Shown here piece after piece: positions 32,782 to 43,246 of a stretch of DNA of 64,000 nucleotides. The position numbers and the translations under genes are program-made. The notes under the pieces are model-generated. The model saw only the letters and a program-made list of their open reading frames with translations, was not told where the DNA came from and ran no database searches. The stretch is from Aphrocallistes beatrix (Eukaryota > Porifera > Hexactinellida > Sceptrulophora > Aphrocallistidae). Numbering within the stretch: the first letter of the stretch is position 1; each line of letters opens with the position of its first letter. The stretch lies in contig OY725490.1 of assembly GCA_963281255.1 (NCBI GenBank), positions 5,704,001-5,768,000 on the forward strand, given 5' to 3'.

Positions 32782-33159
32782 CAGTGGTTCCCAACGGGGG
32801 CTCTACCGCCCCCCATGGGGCGTTTGCTTGCCTCAGGGGGGCGCTGGAGAGGAAGGGGACGCTGTGTGGAGCGCTGAGAAGGGGGTACTGAATGAGAATT
32901 TATTGTTACATACTATGTAAATATCATTGTAACATTGTTGTGTTGCTCAATTACAAGCTGCCTACAAGAAAATTATTCATCAATCAGAATATAGCCAATG
33001 TATTATGTCTCAGTATTGGATCAACAGTTACAGATGGCTTCTTACCAAGGAATTAAAAAGGGATTATACGTGACTTAATAAACAATGAAGTATGGGGGGC
33101 GTTCTGAAAGTTTCAAGCACTTTAGGGGGCGTTACAAAGAGAAAGGATGGGAAACACTG
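32782..33159. mobile_element. hAT MITE (378 bp) with CAGTGGTTCCCAAC ends
   Basis: Starts CAGTGGTTCCCAACGGGGG, ends GGATGGGAAACACTG. Flanking octamers atttagac (32774-32781) and gtttagac (33160-33167) match at seven of eight positions. GC-rich 'gggggcg' words occur inside both ends, typical of animal hAT elements. Confidence 0.9.
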
Positions 33160-33455
33160 GTTTAGACTATTTATATTAAGAAATTCGTACTCAGCAAGCA
33201 TTGCCAATAAAAACAAGTAGTCACTCGATATGCTTTACACCAAATTTGGAGATCGGAATTTTACATTCCAGGTTGTTGCTAGGGAGAGCCAGGAGGACCC
33301 AAAATTCTTTGCTCAAAATATAGTCAATATATATATCAAATTGCCGGAAATTTGATGCTGAGCACGAATATGACATAAAAACTGATTTGTAATCATTTGA
33401 AAGGTTAGATCTTAACAAATTTGATATCAGACTTTCAGTGGTTCTCGTGGTTTAA

Positions 33456-34175
33456 GGATACCGCCCTCAAAAACTTTGCCTGACGTAAAGACTCGGCTTT
33501 TTTGTTGTTAATTCCATTGTATTATTGAGTGGTTTACTATCTGATCGTACTAGATGGACGGTATTTATTTTGATCTTTATGAGGTAACCGCCTAAAGTTT
33601 AGGCATTGCATTCTAATACACTAAGGCAATGGCGCAGATCTTTTTTCTGGACCATGGATTGGATAAACGAGCTAATGAATTTTTCTGAAAATGGTTTGAT
33701 TATGCTGGTATATAACTTCGTATATTATATAATGATCTTTTCATTAATTCTACATCGATTTTCTTCAAAATGGTTCGAAGATAGCACTGTAGAGAATTTG
33801 TGGTTAAACAAATTTAAGCAACCAAATTACTTATATATTAACATCCTACTTACTTGTTTTGTTTTAAAATCAACCACATGAATTATATATTTACAAGCGC
33901 GCTTCGCTTGCTTGCGCTGCGCGGCTGGCGGACACTTTGTGTCCGCCGGAGGCTCCCTTCGATCGCCTGGAGTCACATTGGTTAATTATAAGGGAGAAAA
34001 CATCTCTAAATACTTCTGGCCTACTGTTATAATCTATATCGCACGAAAAATCACCAAATTTATTAATTTTAAAAATTTTGTAATTGCACTACCCTCCCAC
34101 GCTTAACATCTTATATAGCTCTCTTCTTAATATATGCTGTAAGCCAATACTAAGGATTTTTCGCGGGCGGTATCC
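33456..34175 (+). mobile_element. R3 repeat, short copy with both TTAA-flanked ends
   Basis: TTAA (33452-33455), then GGATACCGCCCTC; right end CGCGGGCGGTATCC, then TTAA (34176-34179). This defines R3 termini as GGATACCGCC with a TTAA duplication. A HINE 3' piece (33894-34083) is embedded, and the right flank is HINE sequence beginning TTAAAATTTCA, so Helitron and R3 pieces are interleaved in an order that simple nesting does not explain. Confidence 0.75.
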
Positions 34176-34398
34176 TTAAAATTTCATCCTTCTAACTCCT
34201 ATAATGGCTGAGTTATGCTCGAATAACTGTATTGCTTAACTTTTAAAAATGTGACAATGACGTCATAATTCCATGATGTGTCGACATTTTGCTCTGAGCT
34301 CAGAACTTACTGGAGCCATAGCCAAAAGACTCCCACATGCCAAAAATCAGCTTTCTAGGCCAGACAGTTTCTTCAATCAATTCTTTACAGATATATAT
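33894..34398 (-). mobile_element. Helitron HINE copy H5 in two pieces
   Basis: 33894-34083 is the 3' third (CAAGCGCGCTTCGC start on the plus strand, preceded by A). 34180-34398 is the 5' half ('ccttctaactcctataatgg' to the TA tract). About 115 bp between them is missing and replaced by the R3 right end. The TA tract at about 34388 received the MITEs at 34400 and 34856 and Helitron H6. No 5' TCCTTAC terminus remains for this copy. Confidence 0.75.
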
Positions 34399-34399
34399 A

Positions 34400-34839
34400 C
34401 AGTGGAACCTGTATATAACGGCCACCCAAGGGACTGGACAAAATTGGCCGTTATACACAGGTGACCGTTATATACAGGTAATTGTTTTAATCCCCAAAAG
34501 GTATCTAAATAGTGCAATAAATATCAAGCATTTAGAAATCCATTACTTGAAGTAATTACATGAAATTTGTTTATCGTTCGTAACAGGTCATGTAATAAAC
34601 ACTTAAAAAGGTGAAAAAGGTGATGGCCGTTATAGATAGGTAGTGGCCGTTATACACAGTTGATGGCCGTTATACACAGTTTTAGGATCAGTCAGGGACT
34701 ACAAACGGGTGGCCGCTGGCCGCGTTGAGCAGGTGACCGCTACACACAGGTTCAATATTATGGAATTTCGGACGGGACTGTTCATTGGTTATAGACAGGT
34801 GACCGTAATATAGAGTGGCCGTTATAGCAGGTTCGACTG
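34400..34839. mobile_element. Pogo-like MITE 'CAGTGGAACCTG' (440 bp)
   Basis: TIRs CAGTGGAACCTGTATATAAC and inverse ...GCAGGTTCGACTG, TA both sides. 'ggccgttatacacag' words recur near both ends. No coding region. Confidence 0.88.
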
Positions 34840-34855
34840 TATATATATATATATA

Positions 34856-35043
34856 CAGTCGACTCCGCTTAATAGGGCCACTGTTTAATCGGGTCAACCG
34901 CTTAATCGGGCCACTTTTGGCAGGACCGAAATAGCTCTCACACATAGAAGCTAATACAAAATATTTTCGGTTAGTAAGGTTCTCCGCTTAATCGGGGCAA
35001 AATGTCCTCTGACCGATGTGGCCCTATTAAGCGGAGTCGAATG
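34856..35043. mobile_element. Pogo-like MITE 'CAGTCGACTCC' (188 bp)
   Basis: Starts CAGTCGACTCCGCTTAATAG, ends with the near-inverse GCGGAGTCGAATG, TA at both sides. Located 15 bp from the previous MITE in the same TA tract. Confidence 0.88.
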
Positions 35044-35053
35044 TATATATATA

Positions 35054-35481
35054 CAAGCGCGCTTCGCTTGCTTGCGCTGCGCAGCTGGCGGACACTTTGT
35101 GTCCGCCAGAGGCGCCTGTGGTCACCACTGATTAATTATAAGAGAAATAACATCTCTAAAAACGTATGTCCTACTGTTATAATCGATATCGCACGAAAAA
35201 TCACCAAATTTATCAATTTTTAAAATTTTGATGAGTAATGACGACGTCATAACAAGTGATGAGTCATCATTTTTCGATGATAGTTGCATCATATGTGAGG
35301 TATGTTAGTATACAGATTCTATTTTTTTAAAAATGTCGACTCATCATGGAATTAAAAATAATTCCATGATGAGTCGACATTTTGCTCTGAGCTCAGAATT
35401 TAGTGGTGCCATATCCAAAAGACTCCCACATGCCAAAATTCAGCTTTCTCCGCCTGACAGTTTCTTCAATCAATTAGTTAC

Positions 35482-35517
<36 letters not shown>

Positions 35518-36075
35518 GTACACTCGAACCTCTCTTATCCGGGCAGTGCCGGACCGGAGGGTGCCCGGATAACAGAATTTGCCCGGATATCGGAGGTCCG
35601 GATAAGAGAGGTGCCAGTAACTCAGAAATCAACTTTGATAGCAGTTTATAGTGTTAAACTGTCAATTTGTATAATGGGTGAGTTTAAACAATATTTAGTG
35701 CCCGGAACTTAGAGGTTATCAAAATTTGAGTTCCGGATAAGAGAGGTAATTGTAAAATAGATATTCTATAAAGGAAAAGAAACTATTCCATTGCGATTGA
35801 TTGATACATTTTAAGCAGTATTTACCCCTGAATTTATTAGATGTCGCAATTATCTTCCAAATTCATTATCAAAGTTCATTAAATAATATTACATGATAAT
35901 AATTGCTGGAATTGTGTTTAATAATTGACTTGAAATAGGACAATGCATATTGACTAAATGTCGAAAGGGCTGTCCGGTTGAGAGAGGTGCCCGGATATCG
36001 GAGGTCCGGATAAGAGAGGTTCGAGTGTATACATATACAGTATATACTACATTAATCGAGTTTTAATAGTAAGGA
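35054..36075 (-). mobile_element. Helitron HINE copy H6 carrying a MITE
   Basis: 3' end at 35054 after A; 5' end at 36075 before T (inverse of TCCTTACTATTAAAACTCGA). It lies in the TA tract left by H5. Its own (TA)n tract at 35485-35515 received the MITE at 35521-36027. A small internal inverted duplication of 'gtcgactcatcatggaatta' is at about 35335-35385. Confidence 0.85.
35521..36027. mobile_element. Pogo-like MITE 'CACTCGAACCTCTC' (507 bp)
   Basis: TIRs CACTCGAACCTCTCTTATCC and inverse, TA at both sides. 'gcccggatatcggaggtccg' recurs near both ends. Shape matches the other CAGT...ACC...MITEs of the window. Confidence 0.9.
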
Positions 36076-36189
36076 TTTGCTACCTTGTTGTGAAGTTTTA
36101 TAAATTACTGTCTTTTCCTATACACGACTCAAAGTTGATCCGAAACACTCCACATAAGCATCAATCTTTATTACTCTTCCGGAACGACA

Positions 36190-36282
36190 ATGTCCTGTGT
36201 TGCTTCAGGCTGCAAGTCCAACTATAAAAGTGAACCAGAATATCCATCTGCTTTTCATTTCCCAAATAATCGTTTAGGGTAA
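36190..36282 (+). pseudogene. Start of a THAP-domain protein, truncated
   Basis: ATG at 36190 opens a 30-codon frame whose first cysteines and hydrophobic core follow the THAP zinc finger (C-x4-C: SCVASGCKS, then SAFHFPNNRL). The frame stops right after the FHFP block, before the second zinc-ligand pair. THAP fingers occur in P-element transposases and in HARBI1-associated proteins; the HARBI1-like relic begins about 1.2 kb downstream on the same strand, so they may be from one element. Confidence 0.6.
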
Positions 36283-37429
36283 TTCCACGCCCACGGAAAG
36301 ACTAGGAAGTAAACACGCTAATGTGAGTAAGTTTCTATAATTTATGTGTTATACGTATTAACTGATTGTCACATTTACACTTCTACTCACCGTTTAGATA
36401 TGTATACATTCTTTAAAACCAGATGACATTGAGAGAACCATTACCTACAATGACGGGCTTCGTACGATATATCAAATTAGCAGCCTTGATTATATTATAA
36501 AATAATGAGATAATGGTCATGATATAACGCCTGCCCGCATCCCCACTGAATGTCTTTCTAGAGCTGAAACAACTTTACTATTAACAGTAGTCATAGCTCT
36601 TAAAGAATATTTGAATAGTTTGCAGGGATTTTAATGAAGAAATGTATTTAATATATTTTGATTTTGAGTTTGTTACAAATGAAATAAAATATATTGCTGA
36701 CCTGCAGCCGTATTCACTAAGATCTTAAGCACTAAGATCGATCTTAAGACCAAACTAGAGCTATTCACTAAGAATTAAGATCGAACTTAAGATCGATCTT
36801 ACGATCGAACTTAAAAATAACGTTAAGGTTAATATGATTAGAATATAGCATTATACTAATCAAATACAAAACTGAAGTATAATATTAGTGATGGTAAGTA
36901 GTCATTTATTATTGATCTAGTAAAAATAAACTATACTTCTTCTTTTTGAGCAAAATTGAGGTCATTAATGACAATATTATGGCAAAGAAGATTGATTAAC
37001 CCACTCCTGTAAGACATAGCTTCTATTTATGTGTAGTTGTACCGCCTGGAATGCCTGGTGAATCTCTTAGAATATCTGTGGTGAAATATTGTTTTGACTT
37101 GATTGAATTCTATTATGAAGATTCAATGTTTTATGTATGTAATCTATAATTATTATACACTAGTCAATATCAAAGGAAGACAAGGAATCTTTATGGCAAC
37201 CAACACATCTTTTGAATGTGATTAGGAATGTACATTGCAAAACTTATACTAGTGAAATACCAGTGTGATCTTACTCGCACTCTGATGAAATTTACTCGAG
37301 TATAATTAGGTTTATAATGAAAAAATTATATGCATTTTTCATTGGTTATTAATATATCATACACTTTTCTCGGCTTATCTAAATGGCAGGAATGATCCCA
37401 TTGTTTTAGCAGAAGATTCGGAAGAGTCT

Positions 37430-37430
<1 letters not shown>
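36283..37430. other. Unassigned; possible Harbinger terminus
   Basis: 36706-36820 is dense in 'aagatcgatcttaag'-type palindromes and begins 'gcagccgtattcactaagat', which resembles PIF/Harbinger termini. A matching inverted end was not found. No coding region seen. Confidence 0.35.

Positions 37431-37473
<43 letters not shown>
37431..37473 (+). repeat. (GA)n microsatellite
   Basis: About 21 GA dinucleotides in an uninterrupted run, directly before the HARBI1-like frame. Confidence 0.98.
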
Positions 37474-37475
<2 letters not shown>

Positions 37476-38041
37476 CCGTTCAGAGATCGTAGTGATCCTC
37501 TGGAATTCTATGATGATCTAGAATTGATGCAGCATTTCCGCTTCTCAAGATCAGCAATATTAAAGATTACAGAGATCATAGTTGATCATCTTAATACAGC
37601 TGATAGATCTCATGCTGCACATCCACATGTACAAGTTTGTGTTGCTCTACAATTTTTTGCATCTGGTACTTTTCAGATTATTTGTGGTGATGAAGTTCAC
37701 GTGAGCCAACCCTCAGCTTGCAGGTACATTAGAGCCGTTGCAATTGGACTGCAATCGGTATATTCAAAGTATATTAGCATGCCCGGTTCTGCTGACAAGG
37801 CTACGATTAAGTCACAGTTTTATGAGCTCGCGAACCTCCTCGGCATTCTTTGACCTGTAGTTGGAACGCATATTCGTATTCAAAAGCCTTCTGAATATGA
37901 GGCGGATTATGTACACCGACATTTCTATCACTCCATAAATGTTCAAGCTATCTGTCTACTTGATGGTAGATTTTCCGATGTATTGGCAAGATTCCCCGGT
38001 TCAGTTCATGACTCAAGTATTTGGAAGCTCTCTCACATTAA
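37473..38041 (+). pseudogene. HARBI1-like (PIF/Harbinger) nuclease relic
   Basis: The frame reads FRDRSDPLEFYDDLELMQHF (N-terminal helix typical of HARBI1-like proteins), QPSACRYIRAVAIGLQS, and then the DDE_4 core: GTHIRIQKPSEYEADYVHR, FYHSINVQAICLLDGRF and RFPGSVHDSSIWKLS. A stop (TGA at 37850-37852 region) and loss of the first catalytic Asp (the block usually written C-x-D-G-T-H-I reads P-V-V-G-T-H-I) make it inactive. The second catalytic Asp (in SVHDS) remains. It is broken off at TTAA (38038-38041), where FB2 copy b begins. HARBI1-like enzymes cut DNA for Harbinger transposons at TTA/TAA-like sites. Confidence 0.88.
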
Positions 38042-38488
38042 GTTCGATTTTTAGAATTTCAATGCTAATATTTCGCCACTTAGAGCCACTTGTACCACCT
38101 GGTGTCGCCCAAAAAAGGACACATTATTGAAGCGAAATGTCTCATATCCATAACTTCTTTGAATCATATCAGATCATCATTTTAATGCAAAATTCGTGCT
38201 CAGCACTAAATTTCCAACAATTTGATATATACTATATTCGACACATTTGGAGAATTTTTTGGATGCGGGTTCATAGCAACGACCAGGAATGTGGAAAAAT
38301 CCTTGCCGTTGCTAGGCACGGACAACCAAAGAATTCTCTAAATATGGTCAATATATATATCAAATTGCTGGAAATTCAATGCGGGACACGAATTTGGGAA
38401 TTCAAAAGATGATCTGACATGGTTTAAAGAAGTTATCGATCTCGAATTCCGGCGGATACTATCCAATGTGGTTATTTTGGGTGGCCAG

Positions 38489-38694
38489 CAAAGTTTCATC
38501 CAGCTTTCCAAAGTCATACGCCTAAATGGGCGCCACCATTTTTCTACGCGCCTAGACTCTGCGTTTGTATATATGTTTTATGCCACGCGCCTAAGTAGGC
38601 GTATGCCGCGCCGCCTAAATCATACGCCTAATTATGATCCATGGGACCAAATACGCACCTCTAGGCGCGCCCAGTATGCCTGGATGAAAGCCTG
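38489..38694. mobile_element. hAT MITE (206 bp), 8-bp duplication GTGGCCAG
   Basis: Starts CAAAGTTTCATCCAGC and ends GATGAAAGCCTG. The octamer GTGGCCAG is present on both sides (38481-38488, 38695-38702), and other FB2 copies have it once. 'cgcctaaatgggcg' and 'cgcctaagtaggcg' palindromes lie inside. Same family as 48097-48320. Confidence 0.95.
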
Positions 38695-39248
38695 GTGGCC
38701 AGTCATCAATGACCAGTTTTTCGCACTTTTGATTGTAAAATATTTGATACAAGCGGGCGCGTGCTTGCGTTGCGCGGCTGGCGGACACTTTGTGTCCGCC
38801 GGAGGCTCCCTTCGGTCGCCTGGAGTCACATTGGTTAATTATAAGGGAGATAGCACCTCTAAATATGTCCATTTTAGTGTTTAATTAAAATCAAAATCAC
38901 TCGAAAAATCACCAATTTTGAAAATTTTGATGAGTAATGAAGACGTCATAACAAAGTGATGAGTTTTTTGATGATAGTTGCACAATATGTGAGATATGTT
39001 AGTTTACATATTCTATTAAAATTTCAGCCTTCTATATCCTATAATGGAGTTATGCTCGAATAATTCTGTTGCTTAACTTTTAAAAATGTGACAATGACGT
39101 CATAATTCCTTGATGAGTCGACATTTTGCTCTGAGCTCAGAACATACTGGAGCCATAGCCAAAATATTCCCACATGCCAAAAATCAGTTTTCTGGGCCTG
39201 ACAGTTTCTTCAATCATTTCGTTACAGATATATATATATATACACACA

Positions 39249-40098
39249 TCCTTACTTTTAAAACTCGATTATTGTTTTTTTGTTTGTGTATATATATATA
39301 TATATATAGAGTAGAACGTCAGTTATCCGAACTTCAGTTATCCGAACACTTCAGTTAAAATTTAATAAATTTATAAATGATGCATCTTTGAGAGAATTGA
39401 AAGTATACACTGCCATCATTTTATATACTTATTGAAGATTCTTACACAGATCAATATGTATTTTATTCATATTCATAATTATGACTACTTAGTACTACTG
39501 ACCAACTTTTCTATATAATTACATAACAACTTCAGTTATCCGAACATTTCAGTTATCCGAACCCCCTCGGTCCCAACCCGTTCGGATAACTGACGTCCTA
39601 CTGTATGTAACGAATTGATTGAAGAAACTGCCAGGCCCAGAAAGCTGATTTTTGGCATGTGGGAGTCTTTTGGCTATGGCTCCAGTAGGTTCTGAGTTCA
39701 GAGCAAAATGTCGACTCATCATGGAATTATGACGTCATTGTTACATTTTTAAAAGTTAAGCAACAGAGTTATTCGAGCATAACTCAGACATTATAGGAGA
39801 TAGAAGGCTAAAATTTTAATAGAACCTGTATACTAACATACCTCAAATATGCTGCAACTATCATCAAAAAATGATGACTCATCACTTTGTTATGACGTCA
39901 TCATTACTCATCAAAATTTTAAAAATTGATAAATTTGGTGATTTTTCGTCGATATAGATTACAACAGTCGGACAGACGTATTTAGAGATGTTATCTCCCT
40001 TATAATTAACCAATGTGACCCCCAGGTGATCGAAGGAAGCCTCCGGCGGACACAAAGTGTCCGCCCGCCGTGCAGCGCAAGCAAGCGAAGCGCGCTTG
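39249..40098 (+). mobile_element. Helitron HINE copy H8 inside H7
   Basis: Begins TCCTTACTTTTAAAACTCGA after A, ends GCGCGCTTG; the next base is C instead of T. It lies in opposite orientation to H7, and its own (TA)n tract received the MITE at 39309-39603. Confidence 0.85.
39309..39603. mobile_element. Pogo-like MITE 'GAGTAGAACGTCAG' (295 bp)
   Basis: Left end GAGTAGAACGTCAGTTATCC, right end with inverse GACGTCCTACTG, TA both sides. 'cagttatccgaac' occurs three times as a sub-terminal repeat. Confidence 0.88.
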
Positions 40099-41327
40099 CC
40101 ACAAATATAGATTAATCGAGTTTTAATAGTAAGGATACCATATTTTGAAGTTAAGTACTGCTGTAAGTTGTCGAATAAGGATATTTTTATGTTATTTAAT
40201 ATTCCAAACAATTAAAACTAATGGAAATTGAGGGACATATATAAATATTTTCTAAATCCTATTTTCTGATACTTTTTTTTCAGGAATTATAATGGTGATA
40301 AATTTTTGAAAATTCAACATAGGGACGAAAACTCGACGGTTTTTGATAGATCTCTAAGAGCAGAACATAATGAACAGACCTGTTTTTGATAATACGAATA
40401 AAGAGAATTATGGAAAAATAGTGTCAAAATTGAAAATTCCTCTGGTGTTTAGTGTGTATTTTAACAATTCTAAAATTTCAAAAATATGTCTGTTCATTAG
40501 TTAGATCATCCATTTATGGAAGATTTTGAAATGTTTCTAAAGGATTGTAAGCATATTGTGTCCCATTTCTTCCTTGTAAATTGACCAATTTTTTTTACAA
40601 ATTTTTTATCTGTTGCATTATTTCGATTATTAATGCAGTTTTGCAGATAACTCTGCGATTCAAATCTGCACTGAAAAATTTAAATGAATCGGTTTCAAAA
40701 AGTCAAAAGTTAGCTATTATAGGAAGGCCAACCTTAAGTTTTAGATATTTGTCAAAGCATTTTTTGAAAATCCTAACTTGGAAACTAAAAGTCGTAGACT
40801 TTCGTTCTAACTTCCTAATATACCTTTTGGAAGCTCTTTATTCAATCTAAACTGATGGGTTATACTTCGTAGTGCTAGGAATATGAACTATTATTCACAA
40901 TTATCTCAAAATATTCGGGGTTTGGGGCCTCAAGGAAATTTGTGGATTTTATGTGTCCTTTTACTATTTCCGCAAATATTTGGTTGGAATATACCTAAAT
41001 CATCAGTATAAATGTGAATAAATGCTTGTGAATGCTTTTATTTTTTTTTATTAAGGTTGGCCTTTCCTATGGGCATTTTGTTTTTTATTCAAAATTTGCC
41101 AAAAGTCCTTTTAATCATTTTAGGATCACTAAAGGGGGTTCTAAACATTAATTTTGATTTTTAGAATTTCAATGCTAATATTTCGCCACTTATAGCCACT
41201 TGTACCACCTGGTGTCGCCTAAAAAAGGGCACATTTTTGTCTCATATCCATAACTTCTTTGTACCATGTCAGATCATCATTTTAATGCTAAATTCGTGCT
41301 CAGCACTAAATTCCCAGCAATTTGATA

Positions 41328-41739
41328 TACCGTATTTCCCTTAATAAGCCGGGGGCTTGAATAAGCGCCGGTTTGAATAAGCGCCGGGTCTAAAGGGTGA
41401 GCGAAATAAATAAGCGCCGGGGCTCGAATAAGCGTCGGACGCCGGGGCATTTTAGTTCTCTGAAAATCATATCAAACTAGTATTCTCAGTAGTGGCATAG
41501 ATACAAGTGCTTTTTGAAACATTAAATTATCCTTTTTTAATAGAACTAACATTCTCAGTTGTGGCAAAAATAAAAGTGCCAGTCAATGTAGTAAACAAAA
41601 AAAAGAGCGCCGGGTCAAAATAGCGAATGAAAAAAATAAGCGCCGGGGCTTGAATAAGCGCCGGTTTGAATAAGCGCCAGGTCTAAAGGGTGCACGAAAT
41701 AAATAAGCGCCCGGGCGCTTATTCGAAGCAATACGGTAT
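41328..41739. mobile_element. 'TACCGTATTTCC' MITE, copy 1 (about 412 bp)
   Basis: Begins TACCGTATTTCCCTTAATAA and ends AAGCAATACGGTA. Internal 'aataagcgccgg' words are repeated in blocks at both ends. An identical family member is at 46475-46907, at the same site of another FB2 copy. Confidence 0.85.
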
Positions 41740-42165
41740 ATATTGGACATATTTGAAGATATTCTTTGGCTGCGGGTTCCTAGCAACGGTCAAGAATGTG
41801 GAAAAATTCCTGGCCGTTGCTATGCACGGACATCCAAAAGATTCTCCAAATATGGTCAATATATATTTCAAATTGCTGGAAATTTAGTGCTGAGCATGAA
41901 TTTACTCAAAATGATGATCTGACATGATTCAAAGAAGTTATTGATCTCGGATTCCGGCGGACACTATCGAATGTGGTCATTTTTGGGTGTCCAGTCAGCA
42001 ATGACCTGTTTTTTACACTTTTGATCGAGAAAGATTTGATATACCATATTTTGAAGTTAAGTACTGCTATAAGTTGTCGAATAAGGATATTTGCATGTTA
42101 TTTAATATTCCAAAGCAGTTAAAACTAATGGAAATTGAGGTACATATGTAAATAATTTCTAAAAC

Positions 42166-43246
42166 CATAGCCTACTGTATATAAGGCCTCACAGTAACTT
42201 GTGGATTTGGGATTAGGGATGCGGAGGAAGACCGTTGAACTAATACATGAGCAGCCTTAAATCATTTACAAAGCACAATAGAGCTTAGGAATGTATTATC
42301 ACCATATATAAATATGGTGTCAAAGTACCCATATCCGTTGTGAAAAATTTGATTAGTCACCATATGGTTGCGCAATAGGTTATATTTGTGACAAATTTGG
42401 TGATTTTCAGATGCCGTTTAGGGGCATTTCTAAGTGTTTTTATTGTAAAGTTTTTCGCATAGAACTGAGATGTGAATGGGTTAATACGAAAAATTTGGAA
42501 TTTTTTCATGGAATGTTGGTACATTCCAGTGTTGCTATGGAAACGTGTTTTGGTCAGTTGGCGTTATATCTTGAAAACTGCAATGGCTACACAATCAAAT
42601 GTAATTCCATTTGATAGCGAATATACTAATTCCTATTAAGTGATAATATAATTTCGACCTCTAAATTCAATAGTTTATGAGATATTCGACAAATTATCAA
42701 ATGTGACCAATGTGGTACATTGTCGAATATCTCATAAACTATTGAATTTAGAGGTCGAAATTATATTATTACTTAATAGGAAGTAGTATATTCACTATCA
42801 AATGGAATTACATTTGATTGTGTAGCCATTGCAGTTTTCAAGATATAACGCCAACTGACCAAAACACGTTTCCATAGCAACACTGGAATGTACCAACATT
42901 CCATGAAAAAATTCCAAATTTTTCGTATTAACCCATTCACATCTCAGTTCTATGCGAAAAACTTTACAATAAAAACACTTAGAAGTGCCCCTAAACGGCC
43001 TCTGAAAATCACCAAATTTGTCACAAATATAACCTATTGCGCAACCATATGGTGACTAATCAAATTTTTCACAACGGATATGGGTACTTTGACACCATAT
43101 TTATATATGGTGATAATACATTCCTATGCTCTATTGTGCTTTGTAAATGATTTAAGGCAGCTCATGTATTAGTTCAACGGTCATCTTCCGCATCCCTAGT
43201 CCCAAATCGACAAGTTACTGTGAGGCCTTATATACAGTAGGCTATG
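42166..43246. mobile_element. Foldback element FB1, full copy 2 (1081 bp)
   Basis: CATAGCCTACTGTATATAAG start, inverse end, arms meeting near 42705. Flanked by CTAAAAC on both sides (42159-42165 and 43247-43253). The host FB2 sequence has this heptamer region once, confirming a 7-bp target duplication. Very similar to copy 1 (3507-4586). Confidence 0.95.

Larger units (their letters stand above)
38750..40135 (-). mobile_element. Helitron HINE copy H7, containing H8
   Basis: 3' end at 38750 after 'tttgata', 5' end at 40135 before 'taccat'. FB2 copy c has the uninterrupted 'tttgatataccat' at about 42037, so insertion was exactly between A and T without duplication. H8 lies in its TA tract. Confidence 0.93.
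38042..40733 (+). mobile_element. FB2 copy b, left end lost, carrying three nested elements
   Basis: From 38042 it follows the FB2 arm ('gatttttagaatttcaatgc', 'gccacttgtaccacctggtg') and ends GGAAGGCCAACC at 40733 followed by TTAA. The first about 120 bp of the left end are missing. Insertions: a hAT MITE (38489-38694), Helitron H7 (38750-40135) and, within it, H8. Confidence 0.8.

Noticed and set aside
33606-33881. 91-residue plus frame in R3
   Set aside because: Inside an R3 copy, no homologue recognised, not preserved in other R3 copies.
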